Under the pieces are notes generated by a model. That model had not been told where the DNA came from, did not search any database, and saw only the letters and a list, made by a program, of their open reading frames with translations. The position numbers and the translations under genes were made by a program. From Hydrogenophaga sp. PAMC20947 (GTDB lineage Bacteria > Pseudomonadota > Gammaproteobacteria > Burkholderiales > Burkholderiaceae_C): a stretch of 64,000 bases of DNA. The DNA is taken from NCBI RefSeq assembly GCF_004795855.1, contig NZ_CP039252.1:868001-932000 (forward strand). Direction: 5' to 3'. Every line of letters starts with the position of its first letter. Positions within the stretch are counted from its first letter, which is position 1. Of this stretch, positions 1 through 10,596 are shown one piece after another.

Positions 1-2
1 CG

Positions 3-473
3 GGACAAGATGCCTGGAATTCGTTCACGTCGTGGTTCGAAAGCAGCACGGCGCCCGCGTTCTCTGCTGCAGAACCCACGGAAATGGTGTCCGTGCCGTT
101 GGCGGTTCCCGACATGCCCGCCGCTGCTTCCATACCCGCGGCAACGGGCCTGACCCGTGAAATTACCTTGCCCGCCGATGTGCAGGAAGCGGCTCCTTCA
201 GAGGAGGAAAACGACGGTGCGCCGGCAAAACCTGGCGCGGGTCTCTTGTCTCTGGAAGCCACCGGGGATTCCTGGATCGAGGTGATCGACGGTGCCGGGA
301 AAGTCCAGATCCAGCGCGTGCTCAAAAAAGGTGACGTGATCAGTTTCTCCGCCGCGCCTCCTTACTCGGTGGTCGTGGGGCGGACCGACAGTGTGAACGT
401 GTCGGTGCGCGGCCGGGACTTTGACACGACGCCGTTTGCCCGCAATGGTGTGGCCCGCTTCGAGGTGAAATGA
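3..473 (+). CDS. rodZ: RodZ cytoskeletal protein, C-terminal part (5' truncated by window)
   Basis: The frame is open from the first bases of the window, so only the 3' end of the gene is present (about 156 codons). The tail from [12 protein letters not shown] to RFEVK matches the periplasmic DUF4115 domain of RodZ, which follows an N-terminal helix-turn-helix, a membrane segment and a Pro/Ala-rich linker. RodZ links MreB to the cell-wall elongation machinery. The stop overlaps the ispG start (ATGA), so the two are translationally coupled; rodZ upstream of ispG is the usual betaproteobacterial order. The HTH lies outside the window and cannot be checked. Confidence 0.85.
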   Translation, partial: GQDAWNSFTSWFESSTAPAFSAAEPTEMVSVPLAVPDMPAAASIPAATGLTREITLPADVQEAAPSEEENDGAPAKPGAGLLSLEATGDSWIEVIDGAGKVQIQRVLKKGDVISFSAAPPYSVVVGRTDSVNVSVRGRDFDTTPFARNGVARFEVK

Positions 474-1750
474 TCATGAACGCGCCGCAGTTATCTGATG
501 TGCAAGTCCCTGTGCCGCTGGCCGGTGCGCTCGCGCGGCGGTCACGCCAAGGCATTGTTGCCTGGGGGGATCACCGAGTCACCGTGGGCGGCGACGCGCC
601 GGTGCGCTTGCAGTCCATGACCAACACGGACACAGCCGATGCCGTTGGCACGGCGATTCAGGTCAAGGAGCTGGCGCTGGCCGGGTCTGAGCTGGTGCGC
701 ATAACGGTGAACAACGATGAGGCCGCGAAGGCGGTGCCCTACATCCGCGAGCAGCTCGATCGAATGGGCATTCATGTGCCGTTGGTGGGTGACTTTCACT
801 ACAACGGTCACCGCTTGCTGACCGATCACCCGGCTTGCGCCGAGGCCTTGTCCAAGTACCGCATCAACCCAGGCAATGTCGGGCGCGGCGACAAAGGCGA
901 CCGCCAATTCGCTCAGATGGTTGAAATTGCCGCCCGGCTCGACAAAGCCGTGCGCATTGGCGTCAACTGGGGCAGCCTCGATCAAGATTTATTGGCGCGC
1001 CTCATGGATGAAAACGCCCGGCGCGCGCAGCCTTGGGACTTGCGTCAGGTGATGTACGAAGCCCTGATCACTTCTGCGCTGGATTCCGCTGCCAAAGCCG
1101 AAGCCATAGGCCTCAATGGCAACAATATTTTCCTGTCCTGCAAAGTCAGCAGTGTGCAAGACCTGATCGCGGTCTACCAGTCGCTGGCTCAGCGCTGCGA
1201 CTACGCCTTGCATCTGGGATTGACCGAGGCGGGCATGGGCACCAAGGGCGCAGTCGCTTCCACAGCCGCCCTGGCCATCCTCTTGCAACAAGGTATCGGA
1301 GACACCATCCGGGTGTCGCTCACCCCCCAGCCCGGTGAGGCACGCACCCAAGAGGTGCTCATTGCAGCCGAAATTCTGCAGTCGCTTGGGTTGCGTGCGT
1401 TTGTGCCCAGCGTGACCGCTTGCCCCGGTTGTGGCAGAACCACCAGCACCACCTTCCAGGTACTCGCCAAGCAGATTGACGACTACCTGCGCAGTTCCAT
1501 GCCAGCGTGGCGTGAGCGCTACCCCGGCGTGGAGAACATGAAGGTGGCGGTGATGGGGTGCATCGTTAACGGACCGGGTGAGAGCAAGCATGCCGACATC
1601 GGGATCAGCCTGCCTGGCACCGGTGAGGCACCTGCGGCCCCCGTGTTCATCGATGGTGAAAAAGCCCTCACGTTGCGCGGCACTGGCATTGCGGACGAGT
1701 TCCAGATAATTGTTGAAAACTACATTGAAAAGAGGTTTGGTACCGCTTGA
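470..1750 (+). CDS. ispG: 4-hydroxy-3-methylbut-2-en-1-yl diphosphate synthase
   Basis: 426 residues. Converts methylerythritol cyclodiphosphate to HMBPP in the non-mevalonate isoprenoid pathway, using a 4Fe-4S cluster. The three cluster cysteines are visible as CPGC (C318, C321) and [10 protein letters not shown] (C364), and E371 in the second motif is the expected fourth ligand. Their spacing agrees with the E. coli enzyme. It is somewhat longer than E. coli IspG, as in many proteobacteria. An alternative ATG lies two codons downstream at 476. It overlaps rodZ at the 5' end and a possible hisS TTG start at the 3' end, so it sits in one operon. Confidence 0.96.
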   Translation: MIMNAPQLSDVQVPVPLAGALARRSRQGIVAWGDHRVTVGGDAPVRLQSMTNTDTADAVGTAIQVKELALAGSELVRITVNNDEAAKAVPYIREQLDRMGIHVPLVGDFHYNGHRLLTDHPACAEALSKYRINPGNVGRGDKGDRQFAQMVEIAARLDKAVRIGVNWGSLDQDLLARLMDENARRAQPWDLRQVMYEALITSALDSAAKAEAIGLNGNNIFLSCKVSSVQDLIAVYQSLAQRCDYALHLGLTEAGMGTKGAVASTAALAILLQQGIGDTIRVSLTPQPGEARTQEVLIAAEILQSLGLRAFVPSVTACPGCGRTTSTTFQVLAKQIDDYLRSSMPAWRERYPGVENMKVAVMGCIVNGPGESKHADIGISLPGTGEAPAAPVFIDGEKALTLRGTGIADEFQIIVENYIEKRFGTA

Positions 1751-1812
1751 GACCGTGGTCGCAGCCTGAACAGGCGTGCGTTGGACTCAGTGAAAGCCGC
1801 CTCGAAAATCCC

Positions 1813-3123
1813 ATGGCTGACAAACTCAGTGCCGTCAAAGGCATGAACGACATTGCCCCCCCTGTGTCCGCACACTGGGAGTGGTTGGAAGACACTTTGC
1901 GCCGCCTGATGCAGCGCTACGGCTACCGCAATGTGCGCACGCCCATCGTGGAGCACACAGCCTTGTTTGTCCGAGGCCTGGGCGAGGTGACCGATATCGT
2001 CGAAAAGGAGATGTACTCCTTTGAAGACCGCCTGAACGGTGAGCATCTGACACTGCGTCCCGAGAACACGGCCGGGGTGGTGCGCGCTGCGCTGGAACAC
2101 AACCTCCTGTACGACGGTGGCAAACGGTTGTATTACATGGGCCCCATGTTTCGGCACGAGCGACCGCAGCGTGGGCGCTATCGCCAGTTTCACCAGGTTG
2201 GTGCAGAAGCGCTCGGCTTCGTCGGTCCCGATGTGGATGCCGAGCTCGTGGTGTTGGCCTGCGATCTCTGGCGCGAGCTGGGGCTGGAAGGCATCGAGCT
2301 GGAAATCAACAGCCTGGGCCAACCGGCCGAGCGGCAGGCCCACCGCCAGGCTTTGATCACCCACCTGGAATTGCATGCAGATGTGCTGGATGAGGATGCA
2401 AAGCGGCGCCTGCACAGCAACCCGTTGCGGATCCTGGACACCAAAAATCCAGCCATGCAGGCTGTGGTCAATGCCGCTCCGCACCTGATGGATTTTCTGG
2501 GCGCCGAGTCGCTGGCTCACTTCACCCGCTTCCGCGAGTTGCTGGACGCACACGGCGTGGCCTACCGGATCAATCCCCGTCTGGTCCGTGGCATGGACTA
2601 CTACAACCTCAGTGTGTTTGAGTTTGTCACCACGCAGCTGGGTTCTCAGGGCACCGTCTGTGCCGGCGGACGCTACGACGGCCTGTTCGAGCAGGTGGGC
2701 GGGAAGCCCGCTCCGGCTGTGGGTTGGGCGCTGGGTATGGAGCGAATCCTGGAGCTGCTGAAAGAGCAGGGCAAGTTGCCCGAACAGCCGGCACCGGATG
2801 CCTACGCTGTGGTGCCCGATGCCGCCAGCGTGGGGCAGGTCATGCCTGTCTTGCGGGCTTTGCGCCAGCAGGGTATTGCGGTACAAATGCATGCCGGCAA
2901 CGCCGATGGCATGGGGAGCATGAAGTCCCAGTTTAAAAAGGCCGATGCCAGCGGTGCCCGTTTCGCGTTGATCTTTGGTTCCGACGAGCTGGCGCAGGGC
3001 CGCGTGGCGGTAAAACCCTTGCGGGGGCCTCGACCTGAAGACGGCGATGCGGGTGCCGCAGCCCAAACGCTGCAGCCTCTGGACGACCTCGCTGCCTGGG
3101 TCGAGATCCTGCGCAGCCGCTGA
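1813..3123 (+). CDS. hisS: Histidyl-tRNA synthetase
   Basis: 436 residues from the ATG at 1813 ([14 protein letters not shown]). The same frame stays open up to a TTG at 1747, but the family starts with a short sequence before the KGMNDI motif, so the ATG is preferred. Class II motifs are present: motif 2 around [18 protein letters not shown], the histidine-specific LVRGMDYYN and CAGGRYDG boxes, and motif 3 [14 protein letters not shown]-terminal anticodon-binding domain follows. Cytoplasmic enzyme that charges tRNA-His. Confidence 0.96.
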   Translation: MADKLSAVKGMNDIAPPVSAHWEWLEDTLRRLMQRYGYRNVRTPIVEHTALFVRGLGEVTDIVEKEMYSFEDRLNGEHLTLRPENTAGVVRAALEHNLLYDGGKRLYYMGPMFRHERPQRGRYRQFHQVGAEALGFVGPDVDAELVVLACDLWRELGLEGIELEINSLGQPAERQAHRQALITHLELHADVLDEDAKRRLHSNPLRILDTKNPAMQAVVNAAPHLMDFLGAESLAHFTRFRELLDAHGVAYRINPRLVRGMDYYNLSVFEFVTTQLGSQGTVCAGGRYDGLFEQVGGKPAPAVGWALGMERILELLKEQGKLPEQPAPDAYAVVPDAASVGQVMPVLRALRQQGIAVQMHAGNADGMGSMKSQFKKADASGARFALIFGSDELAQGRVAVKPLRGPRPEDGDAGAAAQTLQPLDDLAAWVEILRSR

Positions 3124-3180
3124 CTTTCCCTTCGTCTCTCGCCGGCGCCTACAATTCCCCTTTATTTTTCCGAGTTTTTC

Positions 3181-3855
3181 ATGGCCAAACACCTCGACCT
3201 CGAAGAGCAAGAACAGCTCGACCAGATCAAACACTTCTGGGCCCAGTACGGCAACCTGATCTCCTGGGTGCTGATTGTGGTCTTTGGCAGTTTGGCCGCC
3301 TGGAATGGCTGGAACTACTGGCAGCGCTCTCAGGCCACCCAGGCCTCCGCCATGTTTGAAGCGGTGGAGCGGGCCACCCTGGCGAACGACGCCGACAAAG
3401 TTGAGCGAGCCTTTACCGAGTTGAAAGACGGTTATGGCGGCACGGTTTATGCTGCTCAGGGCGCATTGCTGGCGGGCAAAGTCCTGTCCGATGCAGGCAA
3501 GACCGACGCTGCGCGTGCTGCGCTGGAGTGGGTGGCTGAAAACGGCGCAGACGACGCATTGCAGGCCGTGGCCGCTTTGCGTCTGGCGGGCATGGATATA
3601 GAGAAGCAGGCTTATGACCAGGCGATGAAACGCCTGGACGGCGCAATGCCCGAGGCCTTTGCCGGCTTGGTGGCCGACCGCAAGGGCGACGTGTTGCTCG
3701 CTCAAGGCAAGGGCGATGCAGCCAAGGACCAGTATCTTGTCGCCTGGAAAGCCATGGGCGACCGGGTCGAGTACCGCCAGTTGGTGGAGGTCAAACTGGC
3801 ATCGTTGGGCGTGGAAGCCTCCACGCTGTCAGCTGGTGCGGAGGTTGCACGGTGA
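3181..3855 (+). CDS. YfgM-like tetratricopeptide membrane protein (BamB-associated)
   Basis: 224 residues. A short charged cytoplasmic N-terminus (MAKHLDLEEQEQLDQIK) is followed by one membrane segment around residues 22-40 and a periplasmic Ala-rich helical region typical of TPR repeats. This matches the YfgM family, an ancillary subunit near SecYEG that works with periplasmic chaperones. Position directly upstream of bamB, with a 4-base GTGA overlap, is the classical arrangement hisS-yfgM-bamB. The 57-base gap after hisS holds no obvious terminator, so it is probably co-transcribed. Confidence 0.88.
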   Translation: MAKHLDLEEQEQLDQIKHFWAQYGNLISWVLIVVFGSLAAWNGWNYWQRSQATQASAMFEAVERATLANDADKVERAFTELKDGYGGTVYAAQGALLAGKVLSDAGKTDAARAALEWVAENGADDALQAVAALRLAGMDIEKQAYDQAMKRLDGAMPEAFAGLVADRKGDVLLAQGKGDAAKDQYLVAWKAMGDRVEYRQLVEVKLASLGVEASTLSAGAEVAR

Positions 3856-5009
3856 AATCAAACATCTTGTCGATCAAGGCCCTTGGAGGCCTTCCTTTGC
3901 GTCGCGCCGGACTGGCGCTGGCCGCAGCGATGGCCCTGGCGGCCTGCTCATCCGGCCCTGCCCGGGTGGAGCCTGCTCCGCTGGCGCCACCTGCTACAAA
4001 AATTGCAACCCAGCTGGCGTGGACCGCCAAGGTGGGTGAAACCCAGTCGCCATTGACTCTGGCAGTGGCGGGTGGGCGTGTGTTTGTGGCCAGCACCTCA
4101 GGCACGGTCGCCGCACTCGATGCCGCCACGGGAGGCGATGTCTGGCGGATGAACGTCGGTGGAACCCTGTCGGCTGGTGTGGGTTCTGATGGTGAAACCG
4201 CTGCTGTGATTACCCGCGAAAACCAGCTGGTTGCCATTCAGCAAGGTCGGGAATTGTGGCGGGTTCGTCTGCCGGCGAGCTCGTTCACCGCACCGCTGGT
4301 GGCCGGTAAACGTGTGTTCGTGCTGACCGCTGATCGCAGCGTATATGCCTTCGATGGCGCCAATGGCGCACGCCTGTGGACGCAGTCGCGGCCCGGTGAG
4401 CCGCTGGTGCTGAAGCAAGGTGGTGTGTTGCTGGCGGTAGGGGACACCCTGGTGGCGGGTCTTTCGGCCCGCTTGACCGGCCTCGATCCTTTGAATGGCA
4501 CGGTGCGCTGGCAAACGCCGGTGGCGACGTCTCGGGGCACCAATGAGGTGGAGCGATTGGTCGATCTGGTGGGCAGCGTGAGCCGAGAAGGCAACAGCGT
4601 GTGTGCCCGGGCTTTTGGCGCTGCCGTGGGCTGTGTGGATGCCGCTGCGGGACAGACCGTGTGGAGCAAGACCGCAGAAGGTACCCAAGGTATTCATGGC
4701 GATGAACGCATCGTGGTCGGCAGCGAGTCCGACGGACGCGTCCTGGCCTGGCTGCGTGCCAGCGGCGACCGGGCCTGGGATGTAAGCCGGTTCAAATACC
4801 GCAACCTCACTGCGCCTCTGGTGCTGGGGCGTGTGGTTGTCGTGGGCGACAGCAATGGATTTGTCCATGTGTTGTCCACCGAAGATGGCAGCGACATGGC
4901 GCGCCTGAGCACCGATGGCTCGGGCATTGCCGGGGCTCCGGTTGTCGCTGGTCAAAATGTGGTGGTGCAAACGCGTCAAGGGGCTGTTTACGCCTGGCGT
5001 GCACCCTGA
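3852..5009 (+). CDS. bamB: Outer membrane assembly lipoprotein BamB
   Basis: 385 residues from a GTG that overlaps the previous stop. The N-terminus has a lipoprotein signal with the lipobox AL-A-A-C near residue 33. The rest is a PQQ-type beta-propeller: repeated blades such as GTVAALDAATGGDVWR, GANGARLWT and LNGTVRWQTP. BamB is the scaffold lipoprotein of the BAM complex that inserts outer-membrane beta-barrels. The upstream YfgM-like gene and downstream der gene give the standard neighbourhood. Confidence 0.94.
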   Translation: MKSNILSIKALGGLPLRRAGLALAAAMALAACSSGPARVEPAPLAPPATKIATQLAWTAKVGETQSPLTLAVAGGRVFVASTSGTVAALDAATGGDVWRMNVGGTLSAGVGSDGETAAVITRENQLVAIQQGRELWRVRLPASSFTAPLVAGKRVFVLTADRSVYAFDGANGARLWTQSRPGEPLVLKQGGVLLAVGDTLVAGLSARLTGLDPLNGTVRWQTPVATSRGTNEVERLVDLVGSVSREGNSVCARAFGAAVGCVDAAAGQTVWSKTAEGTQGIHGDERIVVGSESDGRVLAWLRASGDRAWDVSRFKYRNLTAPLVLGRVVVVGDSNGFVHVLSTEDGSDMARLSTDGSGIAGAPVVAGQNVVVQTRQGAVYAWRAP

Positions 5010-5121
5010 AGTGGAGCCGGTTCTGGCTCTTGTGTGAACGGTCACGGAATGCCTGCTGGGGTTCCGTCCCGGGCAGGAAGGGCGCACTCTAGGTCGCCCG
5101 ACCGTTAAAAAGGATAGTTTC

Positions 5122-6459
5122 GTGAAACCCGTCATCGCTTTGGTGGGGCGGCCCAATGTGGGCAAGTCCACCCTGTTCAACCGTTTGACGAGCTCTCGCG
5201 ATGCCATCGTTGCCGATTTTGCGGGCCTGACCCGCGATCGCCACTATGGCAATGGTCGCCAGGGTCGGCGCGAATACATCGTTATCGACACCGGAGGCTT
5301 CGAGCCCGATGCGACCGAAGGCATCTACCGCGAGATGGCCAAGCAGACCCGGCAAGCCGTGGCCGAGTCTGATGTGGTGATTTTTGTCGTCGATGCCCGT
5401 GCGGGCATCAGCGCGCAAGACCACGAAATCGCACAGTACCTGCGCCGTCTGGGCAAGCCCACGGTGCTGGTGGCGAACAAGTCCGAGGGCATGACCCAGG
5501 GCCTGCAGCTGGGCGAGTTTTTCGAGCTGGGGCTGGTGGGTGATGTGATGCCGGTGTCCGGTGCTCACGGGCAGGGTGTGCGCTCCATGCTGGATGCCGC
5601 ATTGGAAGCCATTCCGGGCCTGCCACCGGAAGACGAAGAAGAGCCCGAGGTCGATACCAGCGTGATCCGTCTGGCGGTGGCGGGGCGTCCCAACGTGGGC
5701 AAGTCCACACTGATCAACGTGTGGCTGGGGGAGGAGCGCTTGGTGGCGTTCGACTTGCCGGGAACAACACGCGATGCGATCTCCGTTCCCTTCGAGCGGG
5801 ATGGTCAGAAGTTTGAACTGATCGATACCGCCGGACTGCGCCGCAAGGGCCGCGTCTTTGAAGCGATCGAGAAATTCTCAGTGGTCAAGACCTTGCAGGC
5901 GATCGAAAACTCCCATGTGGTCTTGCTGCTGCTGGACGCGACACAAGGCGTGACCGATCAGGATGCCCACATTGCGGGCTACATCCTGGAGAGTGGTCGC
6001 GCCGTGGTGCTGGCCATCAACAAATGGGATGCGATTGATGCGTACCAGCGCGAGCAAATCGAGCGCCAGATCGAAACCCGTCTCGCGTTTCTGAAGTTTG
6101 CTTCGCTGCATCTGATTTCAGCCAAGAAGCGCCAGGGGCTGGGCCCGGTCTGGAAGTCCATCATCAAGGCGCAGAAGTCGGCCATGTGCAAGATGACCAC
6201 CCCTGTGCTGACCCGCTTGTTGCTGGAAGCCACCGCTTATCAGGCGCCCCAACGCAGTGGCATGTTCCGCCCCAAGTTGCGTTACGCGCACCAGGGCGGT
6301 ATGAACCCGCCGGTGATCGTCATCCATGGCAACTCACTGGACAAAGTGCCCAACGCTTACACGCGCTTTCTTGAGGGTCGGTTTCGAAAGGCCTTTGATC
6401 TGGTGGGCACTCCGCTGCGTATCGAATACAAAACTTCTGACAATCCATACAAGGATTGA
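5122..6459 (+). CDS. der: Ribosome-associated GTPase Der (EngA)
   Basis: 445 residues from a GTG at 5122. Two tandem GTPase domains are visible, each with a [10 protein letters not shown]-loop (about residues 8 and 189). Each also has DTGGFEPDA or DTAGLRRKG as G3, and NKSEG or NKWDA as G4. A C-terminal KH-like domain follows. Der is an essential 50S assembly factor. The 112 bases upstream of the start contain no gene and are GC-rich. Confidence 0.96.
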   Translation: MKPVIALVGRPNVGKSTLFNRLTSSRDAIVADFAGLTRDRHYGNGRQGRREYIVIDTGGFEPDATEGIYREMAKQTRQAVAESDVVIFVVDARAGISAQDHEIAQYLRRLGKPTVLVANKSEGMTQGLQLGEFFELGLVGDVMPVSGAHGQGVRSMLDAALEAIPGLPPEDEEEPEVDTSVIRLAVAGRPNVGKSTLINVWLGEERLVAFDLPGTTRDAISVPFERDGQKFELIDTAGLRRKGRVFEAIEKFSVVKTLQAIENSHVVLLLLDATQGVTDQDAHIAGYILESGRAVVLAINKWDAIDAYQREQIERQIETRLAFLKFASLHLISAKKRQGLGPVWKSIIKAQKSAMCKMTTPVLTRLLLEATAYQAPQRSGMFRPKLRYAHQGGMNPPVIVIHGNSLDKVPNAYTRFLEGRFRKAFDLVGTPLRIEYKTSDNPYKD

Positions 6460-6542
6460 GGGCCGAATTGGCAGTCCCTCTGGGCGCGGTGGGCTGTGGT
6501 ATCGTTGCCCTCTTATCAACTTTTTTGAACACGGAGCATATC

Positions 6543-6791
6543 GTGAGCAATAACAAAGGCCAACTTTTGCAAGATCCTTTCCTGAACCAATTGCGTCGGG
6601 AACACGTGCCGGTGTCCATCTATCTGGTCAACGGCATCAAGCTGCAAGGCCAGATCGAGTCGTTTGACCAGTATGTCGTGTTGTTGCGCAACACCGTGAC
6701 CCAGATGGTCTACAAACACGCGATCTCCACGATTGTCCCCGGCCGCCCTGTGCAGTTTTCGGCTGCACCTTCTGAGGAAACCCCAGCTTGA
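6543..6791 (+). CDS. hfq: RNA chaperone Hfq
   Basis: 82 residues from a GTG at 6543 ([18 protein letters not shown]) with GGAG about 8 bases upstream. The frame is open further upstream, but that sequence is unlike Hfq. The Sm1 region ([19 protein letters not shown]) and Sm2 signature YKHAIST are intact, and the tail is short (PSEETPA). Hfq forms a hexamer that pairs small RNAs with mRNAs. It is followed by hflX, as in many proteobacteria. Confidence 0.97.
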   Translation: MSNNKGQLLQDPFLNQLRREHVPVSIYLVNGIKLQGQIESFDQYVVLLRNTVTQMVYKHAISTIVPGRPVQFSAAPSEETPA

Positions 6792-6846
6792 CCGGTTGCT
6801 GGAAACCTGCTGAGCCCATCCGGCAACGGACCGGGTCAGCACCGCC

Positions 6847-8031
6847 TTGAACGCCCCCACTTCTTCCAAGCCCTCGCTGCCCTCGGTCATTCTGGTCGGG
6901 GTGGACTTTGGGCATGCCCATTTTGACGGAGAGCTCGAAGAGCTCGGTCTGCTCGCAAAAACGGCGGGTTTTGCCGTGGCCGACCGTGTCAGCTGCAAGC
7001 GCCGGGCCCCCGATCCCGCCTTGTTTGTGGGTTCGGGCAAAGCGCAAGAAATCAAAATGCTGGCCCAATCCACAGGGGCCAGCGAGGTCCTGTTTGATCA
7101 GTCCTTGAGTCCGGCCCAGCAGCGCAATCTGGAGCGGGAGCTGGGCATGCCAGTGAACGACCGCACGCTGCTGATCCTGCAGATTTTTGCCCAGCGCGCC
7201 CGCAGCCACGAGGGCAAGCTCCAAGTGGAGCTGGCGCGTTTGCAGTACCTGTCAACCAGGCTGGTCCGCCGTTGGTCGCACCTGGAGCGCCAGAGCGGTG
7301 GCATCGGGATGCGCGGGGGCCCCGGAGAAACCCAGATCGAGTTGGACCGCCGAATGATCGGAGATTCGATCAAGCGCACCAAAGAGCGGCTGGAAAAAGT
7401 CAAGAAGCAGCGGGCCACCCAGCGTCGGCAGCGCGAGCGCCGTGACGCGTTCATGATTTCCTTGGTGGGCTATACCAACGCCGGCAAGTCGTCGCTGTTC
7501 AATGCCCTGGTGAAAGCCCGTGCATACGCCGCTGATCAGTTGTTCGCCACGCTCGACACCACCACCCGACAGCTGTACCTCGGCGAAGCGGGCAGGTCGG
7601 TGTCGCTATCGGACACAGTGGGGTTTATCCGCGATTTGCCCCACGGACTGGTGGATGCGTTTGCCGCCACCCTGCAGGAGGCCGCCGATGCCGATCTGCT
7701 GCTGCATGTGGTGGACGCAGCCAATCCCGCGCACCTGGAGCAGATCCAGGCCGTGATGGGCGTCTTGCGCGAAATCGGCGCCGGCGATGTGCCGCAGGTG
7801 CTGGTGTTCAACAAGCTTGACGCCATGGACGCCAACCACCTACCGCGAACGCTGGACGATCAGATGGAGCTTGACGGGGTATCGGTGCCACGGGTGTTCG
7901 TGAGTGCCCTCGCCGGCACGGGCCTCCCCGAGCTGCGTGCCCTGCTGGCCCAAAGGGTGATGGCTTGCGCACCCGCAGATGCCCTTCAAGCCGAGGGGCC
8001 GATAAATGAATTTGAAGACCCTGTGTCTTGA
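6847..8031 (+). CDS. hflX: GTPase HflX (ribosome rescue/splitting)
   Basis: 394 residues. The only reasonable start is the TTG at 6847, giving MNAPTSSKPSLPSVIL. An N-terminal HflX domain includes LFVGSGKAQEIK and the glycine-rich GGIGMRGGPGETQIE. A coiled linker rich in Lys/Arg (residues about 178-200) leads to a GTPase domain with GYTNAGKSS (about residue 208), DTVGFIRDLP and NKLD. Binds the 50S subunit and splits stalled ribosomes. The stop overlaps a possible TTG start for hflK. Confidence 0.94.
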   Translation: MNAPTSSKPSLPSVILVGVDFGHAHFDGELEELGLLAKTAGFAVADRVSCKRRAPDPALFVGSGKAQEIKMLAQSTGASEVLFDQSLSPAQQRNLERELGMPVNDRTLLILQIFAQRARSHEGKLQVELARLQYLSTRLVRRWSHLERQSGGIGMRGGPGETQIELDRRMIGDSIKRTKERLEKVKKQRATQRRQRERRDAFMISLVGYTNAGKSSLFNALVKARAYAADQLFATLDTTTRQLYLGEAGRSVSLSDTVGFIRDLPHGLVDAFAATLQEAADADLLLHVVDAANPAHLEQIQAVMGVLREIGAGDVPQVLVFNKLDAMDANHLPRTLDDQMELDGVSVPRVFVSALAGTGLPELRALLAQRVMACAPADALQAEGPINEFEDPVS

Positions 8032-8084
8032 TTGGGCACAATGTGACTGTATTGAACCGATTCGAACCGAACCTAGTGCAAACC

Positions 8085-9473
8085 ATGGATGTGAACCTGC
8101 CCTCAGCGGCACCCGGCCACCCGCCTCAAAAACGACAGCCCTTGACGCCGCTCAAGCGCTTTTTGCTGGGTGTCTTCAATCTCAATGACCCTCGGTGGGG
8201 CAAGGACGAAGGTGCAAGTGGTGGTGACAAAGACGACAACGGCGACCGGCGCGGTGAAGGTGCCGAACCGGGTCGCCAGCCACCCCGTGAACAGCGTCCG
8301 CAACAGGGCTCCAACCAGGGCCCGCCCGACCTCGACGAGCTGTGGCGCGACTTCAATCGCAAGCTCGGCGGCATGCTGGGCGGTAAAGGTGGCAAGGGTG
8401 GAGGCCAAGGCAATGGGGGTTCGGGTTTCAACCCCAGTCCCAAGAGCACGGGCATTGGTGCGGGTCTGATCGCTGCCGTGGCGGTGGTGATCTGGTTGGG
8501 CACTGGCTTCTTTATCGTTCAGGAAGGTCAGCAGGCCGTGATCACCCAGTTCGGCAAGTACCGCAGCACTGTGGGCCCAGGTCTCAACTGGCGCCTGCCG
8601 TATCCGGTGCAGCGCCACGAGACCGTGTTCGTGACGCAGATTCGATCGGTCGATGTGGGCCGCGACACCATCGTGCCGGCGACCGGTCTGCGCGATTCGG
8701 CGATGTTGACGGCCGACCAGAATATTGTCGAAATCAAGTTCGCAGTGCAGTACCGCCTCAGCGATGCACGCGCTTTTCTCTTTGAGAGCCGCGATCCCGA
8801 TGCGTCGGTTGTGAAGGTGGCAGAGACTGCGTTGCGCGAGGTGGTCGGCAAGATGACGATGGATGATGCGCTGGTGGGCGAGCGCGATCAGATTGCACCC
8901 CGAGTCCGCGCACTGATGCAAACGATTCTGGATCGCTACAAAGTGGGCATTGATGTGGTGGGCATCAACCTGCAACAAAACGGTGTGAGTCCACCTGAGC
9001 AGGTCAAAGCCGCGTTCGATGATGTGCTCAAGGCAGGTCAAGAACGTGAGCGCGCGAAGAACGAAGCGCAAGCCTATGCCAACGATGTGGTGCCCCGTGC
9101 CCGTGGTGCGGCGTCGCGCTTGACAGAGGAGGCTGAAGGCTATCGGGCAAGGATCGTGGCGCAGTCCGAGGGTGACTCGAGCCGTTTCAGCTCGGTGCTG
9201 ACCGAGTATCAGAAGGCGCCGCAAGTCACCCGTGACCGGATGTACGTGGACACGATGCAGCAGATTTACGGCAACGTGACCAAGGTGATGGTTGACAGCA
9301 AGTCGGGCTCCAATCTGCTGTATCTGCCACTGGACAAGATCATGCAGATGACCGGCCAGACTGCGTCGCCGGCTTCCGGCACCAGCGCCAGCACATCGAG
9401 CAGCACACCCGCTGCAGCGCCGACGCGCTTGCCCGACAACTCCGCCCGCTCGCGTGAACGCGAATCGCGCTGA
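8085..9473 (+). CDS. hflK: HflK, subunit of the HflKC regulator of FtsH
   Basis: 462 residues from the ATG at 8085 (MDVNLPSAAPGHPPQ). A TTG at 8028 in the same frame would add 19 unsupported residues and overlap hflX. A Gly/Asn-rich cytoplasmic segment is followed by one membrane helix around VAVVIWLGTGFFIV and a periplasmic SPFH/band 7 domain beginning EGQQAVITQFGKY. The Ser/Thr/Pro-rich tail is typical. With HflC it forms a cage around FtsH protease. Confidence 0.94.
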   Translation: MDVNLPSAAPGHPPQKRQPLTPLKRFLLGVFNLNDPRWGKDEGASGGDKDDNGDRRGEGAEPGRQPPREQRPQQGSNQGPPDLDELWRDFNRKLGGMLGGKGGKGGGQGNGGSGFNPSPKSTGIGAGLIAAVAVVIWLGTGFFIVQEGQQAVITQFGKYRSTVGPGLNWRLPYPVQRHETVFVTQIRSVDVGRDTIVPATGLRDSAMLTADQNIVEIKFAVQYRLSDARAFLFESRDPDASVVKVAETALREVVGKMTMDDALVGERDQIAPRVRALMQTILDRYKVGIDVVGINLQQNGVSPPEQVKAAFDDVLKAGQERERAKNEAQAYANDVVPRARGAASRLTEEAEGYRARIVAQSEGDSSRFSSVLTEYQKAPQVTRDRMYVDTMQQIYGNVTKVMVDSKSGSNLLYLPLDKIMQMTGQTASPASGTSASTSSSTPAAAPTRLPDNSARSRERESR

Positions 9474-9509
9474 GCAGCGCCTCTACATTGGTGAATCAAG
9501 AGTCCTCAC

Positions 9510-10400
9510 ATGAATAAACTGGGTTTTGTCCTGACTTCGCTGCTGGTGGCTTTGGCCATCGCCAGTTCGATGTTGTTTGTTGTTGATCAGCGGCAGTTCG
9601 GCGTGGTGTTCCAGCTCGGACAGATCAAGCAGGTTGTCAACCAGCCGGGCTTGAACTTCAAGCTGCCGCCTCCGTTTCAAAATGTCTCCTACATCGACAA
9701 GCGCTTGCTGACGCTGGAGAGTTCCGACACCGAGCCGACGCTGACGGCCGAGAAGCAGCGGGTGGTGATTGATTGGTACGTTCGCTGGCGCATCAGCGAG
9801 CCCGAGCAGTACATCCGCAACGTGGGTATCAACGAAGGTGCGGGTGCGGTTCAACTCAATCGCGTGGTTCGCAACTCCTTCCAGCAAGAAGTCAACAAGC
9901 GCACGGTCAGTGAGTTGCTGTCATCTCGGCGCGAGGAGCTGATGGAAGATGTGAAACGCCAGGTACTCGCTGCGGTGCGCGGGGAGGAGAAGCCCTGGGG
10001 TATGGATGTGGTGGATGTTCGCATCACCCGGGTTGACTACGCGCAAAGCATTACAGAGTCGGTCTATTCCCGCATGGAAGCCGAGCGCAAGCGAGAGGCC
10101 AATGAATTGCGCTCTACGGGTTTTGCCGAGGGTGAGAAGATTCGCGCGGATGCCGATCGGCAGCGTGAAGTGATTGTTGCCGATGCGTACCGCGATGCCC
10201 AGAAGGTCAAAGGTGATGGCGACGGCAAAGCGGCGGGCATTTATGCAGAAGCATTTGGGCGTGATCCTTCGTTCGCCCAGTTTTACCGCAGCCTGGATGC
10301 ATACAAAAGCAGCTTTTCGAGCAAGTCGGACGTGATGGTGGTGGATCCAACCTCCGACTTCTTCAAGGCCATGCGCAGCAGCGCTGCAGCTGGCAAGTAA
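9510..10400 (+). CDS. hflC: HflC, subunit of the HflKC regulator of FtsH
   Basis: 296 residues. One N-terminal membrane helix (FVLTSLLVALAIASSMLFVV) is followed by an SPFH domain (DQRQFGVVFQLGQIKQV) and a helical region rich in Glu/Arg (SRMEAERKREANELRSTG). Partner of HflK immediately upstream with a 36-base gap; the pair is expected to be made together. Confidence 0.95.
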   Translation: MNKLGFVLTSLLVALAIASSMLFVVDQRQFGVVFQLGQIKQVVNQPGLNFKLPPPFQNVSYIDKRLLTLESSDTEPTLTAEKQRVVIDWYVRWRISEPEQYIRNVGINEGAGAVQLNRVVRNSFQQEVNKRTVSELLSSRREELMEDVKRQVLAAVRGEEKPWGMDVVDVRITRVDYAQSITESVYSRMEAERKREANELRSTGFAEGEKIRADADRQREVIVADAYRDAQKVKGDGDGKAAGIYAEAFGRDPSFAQFYRSLDAYKSSFSSKSDVMVVDPTSDFFKAMRSSAAAGK

Positions 10401-10410
10401 GGCGGGGCCG

Positions 10411-10596
10411 TTGTCTGACACGGTCTGGGCAGCGCTGGCGCTGGTCCTGATACTCGAGGGCTTGCTGCCCTTCATCTCACCCGGTGCCTGGCGCCGGGTT
10501 TTTTCTGAGATGTTGCAGATGCGCGATGGGCAAATCCGGTTCTTTGGCCTGATCTGCCTGGTCGCGGGAGCCAGCCTTTGGTGGGCCGTGGCCTGA
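10411..10596 (+). CDS. DUF2065 small inner-membrane protein (YjeT family)
   Basis: 61 residues from a TTG at 10411, 10 bases after hflC. Two hydrophobic segments (WAALALVLILEGLLPFI and FFGLICLVAGASLWWAV) flank a short basic loop with MLQMRDGQIR. This is the DUF2065 pattern, a small protein found next to hflC in many proteobacteria. Its function is unknown. Confidence 0.85.
   Translation: MSDTVWAALALVLILEGLLPFISPGAWRRVFSEMLQMRDGQIRFFGLICLVAGASLWWAVA

Noticed and set aside
1720-3705. Long open frame on the minus strand across hisS and the YfgM-like gene
   Set aside because: It is the antisense of two well-supported genes and has no family resemblance; long antisense frames are common in GC-rich DNA.
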